64,000 nt of DNA from Rhynchosporium graminicola (Eukaryota > Ascomycota > Leotiomycetes > Helotiales > Ploettnerulaceae), in the NCBI GenBank assembly GCA_900074885.1, contig FJUW01000004.1, positions 1,334,225 through 1,398,224 of the forward strand, written 5' to 3'. The notes under the pieces were generated by a model that was not told where the DNA came from, ran no database searches, and was given only the letters and a program-made list of their open reading frames with translations. Positions 45,981-59,978 of this stretch are shown here, piece after piece (positions within the stretch are counted from its first letter, which is position 1; every line of letters begins with the position of its first letter). The translations under genes were made by a program, and so were the position numbers.

Positions 45981-48900
45981 TAAGAAAAGATCAATTACCT
46001 CGCTAGGAAGTAGTAATATCTATTTAGAAGCCCTGAAGCTAGTACTACTTTCTTAGTACGACTTCTACGACTTCTACCTTACTTATACTTAATAACTTCG
46101 ATTATACGCGCTATCTACTTCTATACTTTAGAAGTAGAGTATTTCAGAGAAAGCTAAACTCTCTCTCTTAATTAGTATTACCTCTATAGTATAATTCTAC
46201 TAAAAAACCCTATTGTGATATTTTTTACGCTCTTAGTCTCGTGCTTAGCCTTACGTATCCTCGACCTTAAAACCTCTAAACCCCTACGACCTCTGCGAAA
46301 CTCCTTCTTACGATTCTAACTCTATATATACTTATAAGAAGAGAACTCGATAGCCGAAGTAAAGTGAACTCGTAAAAGGAATCTAAAGTAAACCTAATTA
46401 GTAACTTCCTAATACCTTAAATATATACTCTACTAAGAGACTTTAAGAACGTACTTACTCTCGCGTTATATTAATCTTTACTCTCTTAAATAGGTTACTA
46501 TTAAGCTTTAGGTCCCTCTTAAGCGCGGTTTTTAGCTATAGCAGGCCCTCCTATATATAACTGCGCTAAAGCACTTGAGAGCCCTTTATACTAGATAGAC
46601 TTAAGTTCCTCGAATAGAAGAGGAAGAGCGAAAGCGCGACTATAGAGGATATTATTAGAAATACTATTAAGAGTAATACTATTAAGGAAGAAACTAGTTT
46701 AGGGTCTGATAATAACGACTTCGAGGAAGCGGACGAGGAACTTATACCTCTAAAATTAACTTTAACTATCGATACTACTACTATCCCTCTACTTATATTA
46801 TCTCTAATCTCTCCTACTTCGGAAATACGAAGTACTATATTTACTCCTCAAACTGATTCTCCGCTAGAATTCATTATAGCGCTTCCCGGTTTCTTAGATA
46901 AGTAGATATAAGTTATAAACGCTATTATTACTATTACTATAACCGCTGCTCTCGCTCTAGAGGCTAATACTAATACTACTAGGAAGTTATAATCTCTTAC
47001 TATAGACCTTTAACCTGCTATAGATTACTTTCTTCTAAAACTCGATAATACTATAAAGGCTATCGAGTCTCACTAAGTTAAGTTCTCCTGCTTTCTCTTT
47101 ACTAATTATAATAATAAGATTAAGTATAATATATAGAAGATAGATATAAAGCTCTTCTTAGAAGAATATTCCGATAACTTCCTTACTAGTAATATATAAG
47201 TTAAGGCTTACTTTAAGTATACTAGAGGAGAAGCTAAGACTATTATCCTCTAATATATGAATACTAGCGCTAATAGCTAATTTAAGACTACTTCTAATAT
47301 CCTTAGAGGTTTAGACTAGCGCTTCTTTAATTATAATCGTATCTAGCGTGCTAAAGCTACTTACGAGAACCTGAAGATAGCTAGAAATATAACTTATAAC
47401 TAGTTCCGAGTTAAGTTTACTAACCTCGCTACTACTAGTAAGATCTCTAGAGATAGATAGTTTAAGGATATCCTAAAGAAGATCTCTCTTGCTTTAAAGG
47501 CTTATATTATAGCTGAAAAGTATAAGATAGATAGTAACTACGACCTCCTCGACGAGTACTTAGCTATTATAGATCGCGAGTCTCGTAATATTACTACTAA
47601 AGAGAACCTTATTAAGAAAGTAGCTCTTGCTACTACTACTCTCGTTAGAACTCTAGGTATTCTTAAGAGAGAGATCCTTTTCGTTATCGAACGTGCTACT
47701 AAGAGTAGCTCCTAGATTAACGATCGTGCTACTAAGTTAGCTATACGATTCACTCTTAAGACTATCTCACGAGTACCTCGCACTCCTACTACTACTAATA
47801 CTTATCGCTTTTATAAGAAGGAAGGTTATTAGGCTCGTGAATACCTTAACGCTATAAAGATCGCTAAGATAACCGGCTAGACTATAGAGGATATCGCTGC
47901 TATATATAGCACGGAGAAGGATAATAATAAGGATAGCCTATAATTTATTAAGGTCGATAAGCTATTAGGAAACTCTTAAGCTATAGAATAGTCTCTTCTT
48001 ATAGTAAATACCTCGATTTATAGAAAGACTTAAATACTGATTTCTATTCTCTTATTAGAGAGAACTAATTCCTAGTTAATATTAAATTAAAAAGAAATAG
48101 ATTATTTATTAAAATAACTATATATATTGATAGCGGAGTAAATATCTTTAGCGCGCTTTATACTTCTATCGCTTTTTAACTTCGTAACTTATTAGGCGTT
48201 AGAATCCTTACTCTCTTTAAACTAATTATACTTACTAGCTATAATAGATAAGCTAGCGCAGCTATTACTTATATAATTCTCCTTACTCTTATAATAGATT
48301 ACTATCGCGTTAACTTCTTATTCTTAATTACTAACCTAGGAAATAATAATATACTTATTAACTAGAAGTTCTTAGAGTACTATAACCTTAAGCAGAATTA
48401 TAATCGCCGAACGAAGAACTATTTAGAATAGCTATTTAATATACTACTATAGTATTACTTCGATAAACGTCTCGAGCTACTTTTATCTCCTAAGACGCTT
48501 ATATTGAATATATAGTACTAGCTGGACTAGTAACGACGAGATACTCTGTTTAAATAAGAGCTCTCTATAGTATAAGCTCCCTTATCTCTTTAACTAAAGA
48601 AGATTTAAAAATATCTCTTCTTATTCGTTAAAGAGCTTAAGTAAGAGTTCCTAAGAATAAATAAGTTACTTACTAATTACTAACTAATAAATTCTCCTTT
48701 TACTACTTATAACCTTATATTAAGAGTCGAGTAAGCTAATTAAGCTCTCTAACGCTAGACTAATACTATAGTAGTTCGCCGGGCTAAAAGGGAGCTATAT
48801 AAAACTAATATTAACTTGATTTCTACTACTTCTATATATTAGTTCTACTTATATCGGAAATACTATAAAAAGGCTCCTATTAACGATTCGGAAGTTCTTA

Positions 48901-51900
48901 TTACCTCTTTTAAAGAGATCTAAGACGAGATTAAATAACGTTAGAATAAGCTTACTACTATTACTGTAGAATTATTAGCTCTTAATATAGATCTATCCTC
49001 GTTAGAGGCTCACGAAGCTAAGTACTAGTAGAACAATAAGCTAGTTATAGAACGCTTCCCTAAGAAGTGGAAGGAGTTTAAAGAGCGATTCTCTACTAGA
49101 GCTTCAGATAACCTTATAGTAAGAAGACCCGCTATCGACTACGAGATCAAGCTTACTAATGAAAATACGTTTATAACTGAACCTTTATAGCGTATACTAG
49201 ACGAATATCTTATTAAGGCTAAGTGTTATATTACTAAGAACCTCTATAAAGGCTTTATCGCACTATCTAATACTTTTTAAGCTATACTAATCCTAATAGC
49301 TAAAAAAGTAGATAATAAGCTACGATTCTGTATTAACTTTCGGAAGCTGAACAAGCTTATCTAGAAGGACCTATACCCTATTCTATTAATCGATAAGATA
49401 ATAGTACGAATCTCTAAAGCGAAAATCTTTATAAAGATCGATATTTAATAAGTATTTTATAAAATCCGTATATTAAAAGATTCTGAAGATTTTATTACTT
49501 TTCGTACTTAATATAGGATATATAAGTATAAGGTGCTTCCCTTCGGCTTTATAAATAAGCTAGCTACCTTTTAGCGTTTTATTAATAATATATTAATAGA
49601 GTATTTAGACGACTTCTACTTAGCGTACTTAGATAATATCTTAATATATTTAGACTTAGAGGTAAAGTATAATATTTATATACGAAAGATTCTCGAGATT
49701 CTATAGGCCTATAGCTTTTAAGCTGATATTAAGAAGTCTGAATTTAGTATTACTTATACGAAGTTTCTTAGATTTATTATTAATATTAATAGAATTGAAG
49801 TTAATCCCGAGAAGATTAAGGTTATTAAGAACTAAGAGTATACTAGTAATATTCGCAGTATATAGAGCTACCTAGGGTTTTATAACTTCTACTAATAGTT
49901 TATTAAAGATTATAGTAGTATCTGCTAACTACTTATATTACTAACTGGAAAAGATATTCCTTTTTACTTCGGTAGAGCTTATAAGGAAGCATAAGAGCGT
50001 CTATAGCACGCCTTATAGATAGCTCTTATCTTATGTTATTATAACTTATTTAAGTAGACTAGACTCGAAACCGACTCTTCGGATAGGGTAATAGCTAGTA
50101 TACTCTTATAACTTTAAGAAGACAGAATATTTTATCTAGTCAGTTTCTTCTCTAAGACTATAATTAATACGGAGCTAAACTACTTAATCTATAATAAAGA
50201 GCTGCTCGCGATCTTCTATTCCTTCTAGTAGTATAAGCCTAAGCTACTTAGAGTATCGAAAACTATTTATATCTATACTAATTACTATACCTTAGAGTAT
50301 TTTATAATAACTAAGGATCTTAATATATAGTAAGCGAGATAAGCTGAATTCTTTACTTAATTCTACTTTAAGATTATATACCGAATAGGGATTATAAATA
50401 CTTTAGCTAATACGCTATTATGCTATAATTAGGACCTCTTTCCGCTAGAAGCTAGAAAGCGCGCACTTCGGAACTAATAGCTAATCCTAAATAATAAGAT
50501 TAGTAACGAAGTGCTTTAAGACCTCTAGGACTCGCTTATAATTACTAAGTTCTATTATAAGCTTTCCCCGATAGGAACTCCTAAGACCTTCTTATAAGCT
50601 AAAACCCGTGACCCTAGCTTACTAGTAGAATTACTTACGAGTAAAGACGAAGAGTTCTTTATAAGGGAAGCTCCTAATATTATTACTATAATTACTTACG
50701 ATATCGAGAATTATAATATTATTAACTAAGTCTTTTTAGCTAATAAGGAGTTTCTGGAGCTAGGACCTCTTCGAGAGGAGGTAAGATAGAAGTATCCTAA
50801 CTATTAGTTAGTCCGCGGAAAGCTCTTCTTTTAAGAGCGTTTAGAAGTCCCTACTGAGCCTCTAGAGCTACGAATAGTACTTATTCGCTATATTTATACG
50901 TAACTATAAGTAGTATATACTAGGAATACGAAAGTTAAGCTACTTCTTAGTCGTAGCTACTACTAGAGGGGTATAATAGCAGATATTATACGCTATATTA
51001 TAAATTATAATTATATACGGACGAAAGCGAAAAGAGATAAGACCCTTAGGTTCCTTTATCCCTTATCGATCTTAGTACGATTTTACTAGTACTTAATAAT
51101 AGATTTCACTAAGTTACTATTAGACGAGAGTAGCTTCGATATTATATTCGTAATTATAAATAGATTATTAAAGAAACTAGTATCTATTCCTTACTATAAA
51201 ACAATTATAGCTAGATAAATAGCTAAGCTCTTTACTATCTACTAGAGCTATTACTTCGATATACCTGATTTGATTATTTCGGATCGTGGACTATAGTTTA
51301 TTTCGAGCTTCTGAAATAAGTATTATTATATCCTTAGTATAAAGGTTAAGCTAACTATTATATATAACCCGAATATTAATAGCTAGACTAAGATTATAAA
51401 CTAATAGATTAAGTAAAGACTATATCCCTTCTATACTTACTATTAAGATAACTAGAGCTTACTACTCCTAGTAATAGATATCGCGTAGCTTATACTTCCT
51501 TACGAGTCACTTAGTAATATATCTCCGTTTCAGCTACTTAATAGCTATAAAGTAAGAATCTCCTAGGATCTCGTTAATCTAATACCTCTAGTAACTACTA
51601 CTAAGGCTATTAATCGAGAGGACGCTCTTCGTATAGCTACTCGGATAATAGCTACTACAGAATTCGCTAAATCCTCGCTTAAGAGTTAATAGGATAAAAT
51701 AGAGCGCTTAGCTAATTATAGTCGCCGCGAGGTAGATTAGAACGTTAGAGATAAGGTTATAGTTTCTATAGTAAATTAGAAGATAAATAGATCTTCTAGG
51801 AAGCTCTCTGATAAGTAGTATAAGCTAGTAGAAGTGCTAGAAAAGGTAAGGGAGAGTTAGAAGCTTAAGCTACTAGAGTAATAGTAAATCTACCTTATTT

Positions 51901-52357
51901 TCTACTTATACTTACTATATAAGTATATCGAAAACCTACTATTAGGACAGGTACAATAAGTACTAGTACTAATTCAGCTGCTTCCGGAGTAAGACGAGTA
52001 GGAGATCGAAACTATCTTAAGCTTAAGGGTCTCTCGTAGTACCTTATAGTACTAAATTAAGTAGATAGAAGCTAATGACGATCTCGAATAGTACTCCTGC
52101 TTAGACGCTATAATAGCCCCTCACTTACTTAAGCGTTTCTACCTGCGATACTTAGTAGTAAAAGGACTACTATAACTCCTCCCGAAGTAGCTAGAGGCGT
52201 ATAATAATAGTATTAATAACTATAGTGAATTAGAGGACGATATACTTATAATAGCTACTACTTATATATAGTTCTTTAAGAGAGAGGGAGGGAATTAGCG
52301 TTTTTACCGGATTTTTTAAGCTTCGAGGGCGAAGCCCTTCTCGGAAGGGGGGGGTAG

Positions 52358-52588
52358 TGTTATAGTCTATACTATAACGGCCTTAGGCTCCTAGGCATTA
52401 TAGCAGGCAGGGCTAGCAGGATGCGGTTAGTACATACTAGAGGATAATTAGTTAGTATAGCTCTAAGGTTATACCTAGAGAGAGAGTCGAGAGTAGAAAC
52501 CTCCTCTCTATCTTTTCTTCCCTTTACTTAGCGCACCCTTAAGGGCGAATACAATTCGTTATCGACTCCCTGTGCCTCTGCCGTAATA
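52358..52588 (+). repeat. Right gypsy LTR, 231 bp
   Basis: Starts TGTTATAGTCTATAC and ends GCCGTAATA; less mutated than the left copy. Confidence 0.9.
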
Positions 52589-52593
52589 TTAGC
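52589..52593 (+). repeat. Target-site duplication TTAGC, right
   Basis: Matches 45745-45749. Confidence 0.9.
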
Positions 52594-53203
52594 TACTTCT
52601 TATCTTATAATAAGTAGCTGACTTATAGGCCTACGAGAATACTCGCTAGAGGCTAGGTTAACTAATCAGGGAGTTCGTTAACTATCTTAAAAAGAAAAAG
52701 GAATAACTTAAGCTCTTTACTAAGTGATAATTATAAGATATCTTATTTAATAAGATCCGACTAGAAGTTCGCTAGAAAATCGTCGAGAATAGCTAAGCTA
52801 ATAGACTTTAAACCCGAGATTAAGTTATTTCTACTATTACTCTCTAAGAGATATATACCTTATCTAAAGTTACTAATAGTAATAAAAGATAAAGGGAACC
52901 CGAGGAGAAAAAATACTCGGAGTTAGATACGAAGAGGGATAACTCCCTATATAAGTACTAGCGAAAGACTAGCGACTAATAAGATAAAAGCTAGTAAAGA
53001 TAGGAAAAGAGAAGAGATTCAAATAGTATACTTATTAGAGATCGCTTAATAAGATAAGATATCTCTAAGGTTTAATACTACTTCTATAATAAATATTAAT
53101 ATATCTCTCTATAATATCTAAAATCGAATACCAGTGATACTAAGGATAAACGCTAAGAGAAGCTATAACTCGTAGTATCCTTTATATCTAGTCCGAGTTC
53201 GCT
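52594..53203 (+). mobile_element. Retrotransposon gag relic, right part
   Basis: It continues the gag relic interrupted at 45744. Read through stops it includes a zinc-knuckle remnant with YYNKY-HISL-YPKS near 53080-53130. It ends where the 184-bp-LTR gypsy begins. Confidence 0.55.
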
Positions 53204-53387
53204 TGTCACGGGTGAATAATATATACACGAGGGTTCATAGTAGTATTTAATAAGTTCGATAAGGAGAGAGTAAGAATCTAACCGGAAGCCGTAAGAAAAG
53301 GTACGTAGTACTAAGGCTTAACCGAGCCTTAGTTAGCAAGTCGTGCTAGTAATACTAGCACTATAACCTAAGGGCTTAATCCTTATA
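53204..53387 (-). repeat. LTR, 184 bp
   Basis: Starts TGTCACGGGTGAATAAT on the plus strand with TG intact; ends CCTTATA. Least mutated of the three copies in the window. Confidence 0.9.
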
Positions 53388-56300
53388 TTACTCCCCTCCT
53401 CCCGCCTATTTTCTAGCAGAGACTAATAGTAAATAGTCGTAGAACTCTCTTATAGTTAATAACCGCGTTCTATTACTAAACGTTAAGTATTCTACTATTA
53501 TTATTCGCTTTCTTTATTATAATCCTATTATATTAAGCTAGCGCTCTACTTCTATTATCGCTCGATCCGGCTAAGACCTTATAAAAATATTATTATACCT
53601 CTTCCTATTATTATTCGCTTCCTTTATTATTATCCCGCTATATTAGGCTAGTGCTCCGCTCCTATTATCGCTCGATCCGGCTAAGGTATTATAAAAGAAG
53701 AGACCTTATACCTTTTTAGACTTCTCTTTCTTCTTCTATATAATAATAATAACTATAGTAAAATAAATCTCTCTTTCTTCTTCTATTAAAAGAAGATATT
53801 AAAATTCGTAAATTATATATTAAAATCCCTCTATTATATTATTAGGATCCGTATTAAAACTAGTAGAATCAGATATCTCTTATTATTTACTATATCGCTT
53901 ATACTCTCTCGGGCTCTAATTATATCGACTAAGCTATAAGTATCGTATTTCGCTTATTCTCAGACGGAATCCTAACGAACTTAGTCGAATCGCTTTTAAT
54001 CCTATATCTACTATAAAAATAAGAAGAAGAATTATAAGAACTTATAAGTTTTCCTCGGATTCTGCGCGAAAATAGATAGCTTATATAATAGTCCTTAAAT
54101 CTCTTATATTACTTACTTTATTTAGACTTATTCTACTAATACTAATAAGTAAGTATTATACTTTACTTATTTTTTATTACTTTATACTTTATTTAGAAAT
54201 AAAGCTTATACTAATCTTATAAAGGTCTTAAAAGCCTAGAAAGCTCTTAAGCTCTTCTAATCCTCTAGTCTTCTCTCCGTATAAGTTTATTCGGTCCTTA
54301 CTTATTCCTCGTTAGTAATTAATATTTTATAGTCCTTTAGCTTCCGAGATTACTACTTCTATTATTATTATTATTACTTAATAAGGTTAAATATAAGTAA
54401 TTATTAAACTCTACTTATTTTTTATTAGCTTATTCTCTTTTAGTACTAGTAGAGTACCTCTAGCTCTTATTTTAGGACTCTACTAAGCCTCCTAAGGACT
54501 CCGTAGGAAATATAATAGAATACGTATCTTTTCTATAGTATTATCTTCTTAAGAATTTAAAAATCTAAAATTAAATCCTAAAATCGATCCTCTTTTTATT
54601 TTTATTTTTTTTATAGAAATATAACTCTTTCTATTAGAGAACGCCCGGATCCTAATTAAATTATATTAGAAACTCTCCTTTCTCTTTTTATCCTTATAAA
54701 TAACTCTTTTCTTATTATTTCCCTTAAGCTCTACTTTCTTCTACTCGGAGTTTCGATTTCCTCTCTTTATCTTCTTTTCTTACTTAGATAAAAGTCTATT
54801 ATATATATTAGCGTCCTTATAATCTAGCTCGTATTTATCTAAAGCTACGAAATATACTAAGTTTTTTAAGGGTTCTTATATTAGTTTATAGTAACTCGAC
54901 TATTTTATAAGTACTTCTTTAAACTTTCCTTTTCTTCTTTTCTTATCTCTTATATAAAAGATCTATTCTATTAAAAACTCTTTATATATCTTAAATAGAA
55001 CTAGATCCGGTTATTTATTATTAGTCTCTTACTCTATTAAAAGGTTATTATTAGTAAGTTATAATAAATCCGTATAGAATACTAAATAAATATTCCTAGG
55101 GATCCTAGATAATCATATAGATAATAGCGAAAGTACTTCTTCTATTATATATTTAGTATATTTAGTATCTAAGCTCCTTTTTGGATAGTCTATTTAGTAG
55201 TTATATAAGTCTAGCTATACCTTATCGCTCTTCTAGTAGATTAGTACTAGAGTCTTAGTTTTATTAGTATTATCTTTCTATTTCTACGTAGCTTTAGCTA
55301 TATTTACTTAGTATAACTTAGTAATATTCTTTATCTTCGTAATAAAAGCTCTAGCTCTTTCGCTCGACTTAAGTTTAGTATTTCTCTCGGTCTCCGGTTC
55401 TAATAGTATAGGAAATAGCGCTTTATAGCTATATATTATAAAGAATAGACTTATCTCGAGTCCCGCTTAATATTAACTATTTAACGCGAGTTATATTATA
55501 AGAAGCTATTTCTTCTAGTTTAATTACTCTTAGTTAATAAAATTTCGTAAATAAGCTTATACCTCTTGATTTAGTCTCTCTAAGCTTCTATCTATTTATA
55601 AGTAGTATATAGAGCTTAATCTCTAGTATACGCCTAAAAGTCGATAAAACGTCTTTCAGAATATACTTATCTAATTCGTTCTTCTATCGCTTATAATAGC
55701 TCTTAGTATATTATAGTAATATACCTAGTAGTCTATAAACCTCTCTGCGTATTCCTCTGCTTTTATACTAGGTATTACCTCTAATACGATAGACTTACTT
55801 AATTTATCCTTAGTTACTTAAAAGTATTAGTTTCCTTAAGAGTTTAGTAAATCGGTTATAAAGTCTATTAGGATCTCCTAAAAGAATTAGTTAAGTATTA
55901 GTATTAGTCGAAGGAGTTTATATTTATATTCTCTCTATATCTTATTTCTTCTATAGTAGTTATAGTTCCTTAAGAATTATCAGATATACTTCGACTATAA
56001 AAGCTAATAGAATTACCTTCCTAGTATAAAAGCAGTAGAGTTCTTACTAGGATACTTATATACTAGTATATTATAAACAGACTAGATTAACTTTATTCTT
56101 AATATATTATCTCTTATTATATCTTCTGCGGAGTCCGTAGAATATATAGTTCCTAATACCTATAGTTTACCCTAATAATATAGTCTTCTTTTCGTATCGA
56201 TACTATAATCTCTTACTTACACTTTAGATTAATCTCGCTAAGTAACAACCGGGCTCCGCTCTAAATAATACAAAATACAGTTTTATATATCGTATTATTT

Positions 56301-58734
56301 TCGACTGCCTTTTCTTAGTATTCGTTTAGTTATTTATCTTAGAAAGGTCTTCCGGAGTCCGATTAATTAATAGGAAGAATCGTATCGGATTATATTACTA
56401 AAGCGTCTAGTACTATAATAACTAGAGCTATTATTATATTAAATTATATCACTAGGAAGTCTGATACTATAGTAGTAACTATTACTCTTACTAACTCCCT
56501 GTTAAGTACTAGCTAGTCTTTTACGGAATCCGGTTCGAGAAATCTATGGAATCGAGACTCTCTATTATCTTTACCTAGCGTATCTTACTCCTTTCGCGAT
56601 AAGGCGTCCGGAATAGTCGCTTCGCTCCCTAAGCGAAATACTAAGAAGAACTAGAATATAGCTAAAGTCTTATACTAGCGTATCTATTATTCTAATAACT
56701 ATCTCTTTATTATAAAATATTCTAAGTTCTTATGGTCTATCTAAATTATAAAGGAATATATTAACTTTAGTTTAGAAGCTTAGAACTTTAAGCTAGATAC
56801 TACTACGAGTATTTCTTTATTATAGATATCGTAATTAATTTCAGTCTTATTTAGCTCTCGCGAGAAAAACCTAATAAAGCGAAAGACTTTATTCTTTTCT
56901 TATAAGAGCGCGCCTTCTAACGTAAACCTATTATAATTAGTTTCTAAGAATATAAGCGCTTTCGGGTCTTATTATATTATTATAAGCGCTTTTATAAATT
57001 TCGTTTTTAAAGTTTCGAACGCTTCTTCCTCTTATTTTCCCTAAGAGAATAGCGTTCCCTTACTAGTAAGCGTAGTTAAGAGCTTAGCTATCTTTAAGTA
57101 GTTCGATATAAACCCTTTATAAAAGTTAGCGAACTTATTAAATTATTTAACTTCTTTTATTATTATAAGTAATTTCTAGTTTTTAATTACTTCTACTTTT
57201 TCTAAGTTAAGTCTTACTCCTTTTCTATTAGTATATATAATAAATCTTAAGTATTTAATTATCTTCTTAGTAAACTCGCTCTTCCTAATATCGAGGAATA
57301 AGTTTTCGTCCTAAAGCTTCTAAAGTATAGTTCGTATCTTTATTATATAATTATCTCTCGGTCTATTAGAAAATACGATAATATTATTTATATATGCGGA
57401 TATATATTTAGTAAGTTCTTTCTATAGTAAACTATTAATATATTACTAGAAAGTAGCTAATACTCCTAATAAACCGAACGGATATATAAGCTACTTAAAT
57501 AGACTAAAGCGAGTATAGAATACTATTTTATATTTATAGCCTTCGGCTATTCGAATCTTATAGAAAGCTGAAATAATATCTACTTTAGTTAATTACTTAG
57601 ACCTTATAAGAGAATAAAAAGTCTCTAGTATAAGTAGTAAGAGGTACCGATCTAGCGTCGTAATTGCGTTTAACGCTCGGTAATTATAATAGAAACGTAA
57701 GCCTCCCCCGGGGTTCCTTATAAAAAGGATAAGTACTAAAGCTTCTAATATACTTTCTCAAATATATCTTTTTTCTAATAAGTCATTTAGCGATTTCCTT
57801 AGTACTAGGAGTTCATTCTTCGATATACTATATAACGGCCTCTATAGTAGCACTAGCTAGGAACTATTAAGTTACTTATAGATCCTAATCTAGTAATTAA
57901 TTCCTAAGTAATAAGGTACTAGCTTATTCGCTTCCTATTAGGAAAATAGTAGAGCTATATCCTTAAGCTCTGATAAGAGAAGCCTTTTAAGTTCCTTTAT
58001 TATTAATTCTGCCTTCTTCGATATCGCCTTTTTAATATTATCTAGCGATACTATAGCTATTATTATTAATACGCCGGAGTTCTATATATATAAGGGCTAC
58101 GAGTTTTCGCGACTCCTATAGTTACGCCCCTCTAATATCTATTATTATACTACGCTATAATAGAACTAATACTTCTCTAGCGTAATCCGTATCTTATTAT
58201 TCGCTTTCTACGGATTTCCTAGTATAATCGAGAAGGATAAGTTAGCGATAATATAAGCGTAGATCGATTACTTATATCTTATAATATCTATTTAGAAAGA
58301 TATAACCTTTTCTATTTTCGTACCTCTTAGTAATTTAGATACGCCTTTTACTTTACGAGTCTTATTACTAATATAGCGGAGACTAAGACTATTCGCTAAG
58401 TCTTTATTAATTATAGTATAGTACTAGTAGCTTTCGTCGATAAGAGTAAATGTTCCGAAAGTATTTTAAAGGACTATATCTATAGATATAAGGTTTCTGT
58501 TTATAACTTTCTTAAATTCACTTTATCCTTCTGCTAATACTCCTTCCTCTCTTATCTCCTGATTTCGAGCGAGAGCTAGTCTTTTCCCGACCCTCTTTCG
58601 TTAGAATCCCTATAGTTATTATTATCCTCTAATAGTAGGCCTGACTCGACCGAGCTAATAGTTATAGGCTTTACTACTACGCTATAAGTATAATCGCGAA
58701 TATAATATCCGGCTATTCTATATTAGTAATAGAG
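53204..58734 (-). mobile_element. Ty3/gypsy relic of the 184-bp-LTR family, 5' end missing
   Basis: A 184-bp LTR at 53204-53387 (minus-strand 3' LTR) lies beside a purine tract (GGCGGGAGGAGGGGAG on the minus strand). The minus strand then gives, read through stops and in the order integrase (about 55300-56100), RNase H (about 56850-57100) and reverse transcriptase (about 57350-57600; VDIISAFYKIRIAEGYKYK, FYTRFSLFK, YINNIIVFS). The 5' LTR is absent: a copia element begins at 58735. The first 1.4 kb matches 25532-26905, so this is the larger relative of the 2.57-kb element. No intact ORF remains. Confidence 0.8.
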
Positions 58735-59202
58735 TGTGAAAATTGAAGGTGGAAATCGGCTAAAGGTCAGAATAACAGAATAATAAGTGATCAATTTGAC
58801 TTGCTTTACTTACTTGAAGAGAGCTAACTATAGGAGAGATTCTAGCTAGTAATATAGCTATATAAGCTCTCTAGAATATTCTATACTACGTAATATAGAA
58901 CTCTATAGAAGAAGATACGTATACCGTAGAATCATACTACGTTAGTAGTACGTTAGTAGAAACCTCTAGAAGTACGATATACGTACTAGAGATTAGTAGA
59001 ACTCTATCGAGAACCTTTATAGTAACTCTAATAGAGTATATAGGGTACAGGCTATTAATAAGGTACAGGGTATAGGTACTAGGTATAACAAGGTACATAG
59101 GCAAGGTACTGAACTAGGTACTAAGACCATGTACTGGCAAGGTACAGGGTGTATATGCTAATACAGGTAAAACTGACTAAGATACTAGTTATAAATCTAA
59201 CA
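58735..59202 (-). repeat. 3' LTR of the copia element, about 468 bp
   Basis: Contains a cluster of GGTACAGGG/AAGGTAC repeats (about 59040-59160). Bounded by TGTGAAAATT and TCTAACA and adjacent to the purine tract. Confidence 0.75.
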
Positions 59203-59750
59203 CGCCCCCTTAATCAGAGCCTTATAGTCAGTTTTAAAACAGAACTATATATAGGGTAAATCACTAATCGACTACCCTTAGGTTATTACAAAAGAAATAT
59301 AATAAGGAATGGAAATGCCACCTCGTAGCTACTCTCCTAGGTTAAATAAATCTAATTCTCTTATAACAATCTGAATTACTAGCTCTAATAAGCTAGTTCA
59401 AGGTGTTTTATAAACTCCTTAAATTTAGGCCTATCTAAGGCTTTAGTAAACCCGTCTGCCTTTTACTTTAAAGTACTAATATAGATTAAATCTATAGTAC
59501 CTTAATTAATTAGGTCCCTAATAAAGTAGTACTTTATAGTTATATACTTAGTTCTCTTATAGAATTAAGGGTTTTTAGAGAGTAATAAAGCGCTATTATT
59601 ATTAGTAAACACCGGGAACCTCTCTTAGAAGTAATAGCCTAATTCAGTAAGAAGTAATCTTATATAGAAAGCTTCTTTAACTGCCGAATTAATAGCTATA
59701 TATTCAGCTTCTATAGTAGACTAAGCTATAATCGATTGCAACTTCGACTT

Positions 59751-59978
59751 CTAAGAGAATAAGCAGCTTCCTATATAGAAGGAATAGCCGCTAGTAGACT
59801 TAGCCGTATCAATATCTCCGGTATAGTCAGAATCGCAGTATCCGCTAACGTATTTACTAGAGCTATTAATATAAACTAAGCCTAGTTTAATAGAACCTTT
59901 AAAGTATCTAAGTACGTTCTTTGCAGCTAAGATATGCGTATCGCTAGGGTTACTAGAGAACCTAGCTAATTTAATCAC
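59751..59978 (-). pseudogene. Copia RNase H fragment
   Basis: The open 75-codon stretch reads as the copia RNase H region: RFSSNPSDTHILAAKNVLRY, GYCDSDYTGDID and KSTSGYSFYIG. The Asp of CDSDY is the usual catalytic start. Stops on either side cut it off from the rest of the polyprotein. Confidence 0.85.

Larger units (their letters stand above)
45750..52588 (+). mobile_element. Complete Ty3/gypsy element, RIP-mutated, 6839 bp
   Basis: LTRs of exactly 231 bp at 45750-45980 and 52358-52588, flanked by TTAGC on both sides. The polypurine tract GGAAGGGGGGGGTAG precedes the right LTR. The interior, with stops ignored, gives gag with a zinc-knuckle remnant (about 46600-47870), protease (IYIDSGVN, about 48120), reverse transcriptase (RFCINFRKLNKL, DLYPILLIDK, KIFIKIDI, YKVLPFGF and YLDNILIYL, about 49310-49650), RNase H (about 50040-50400) and integrase (about 50940-51650). 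Many Trp and Gln codons are now TAG or TAA, so no protein can be made. The structure is full length, so insertion was intact before mutation. Confidence 0.92.
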
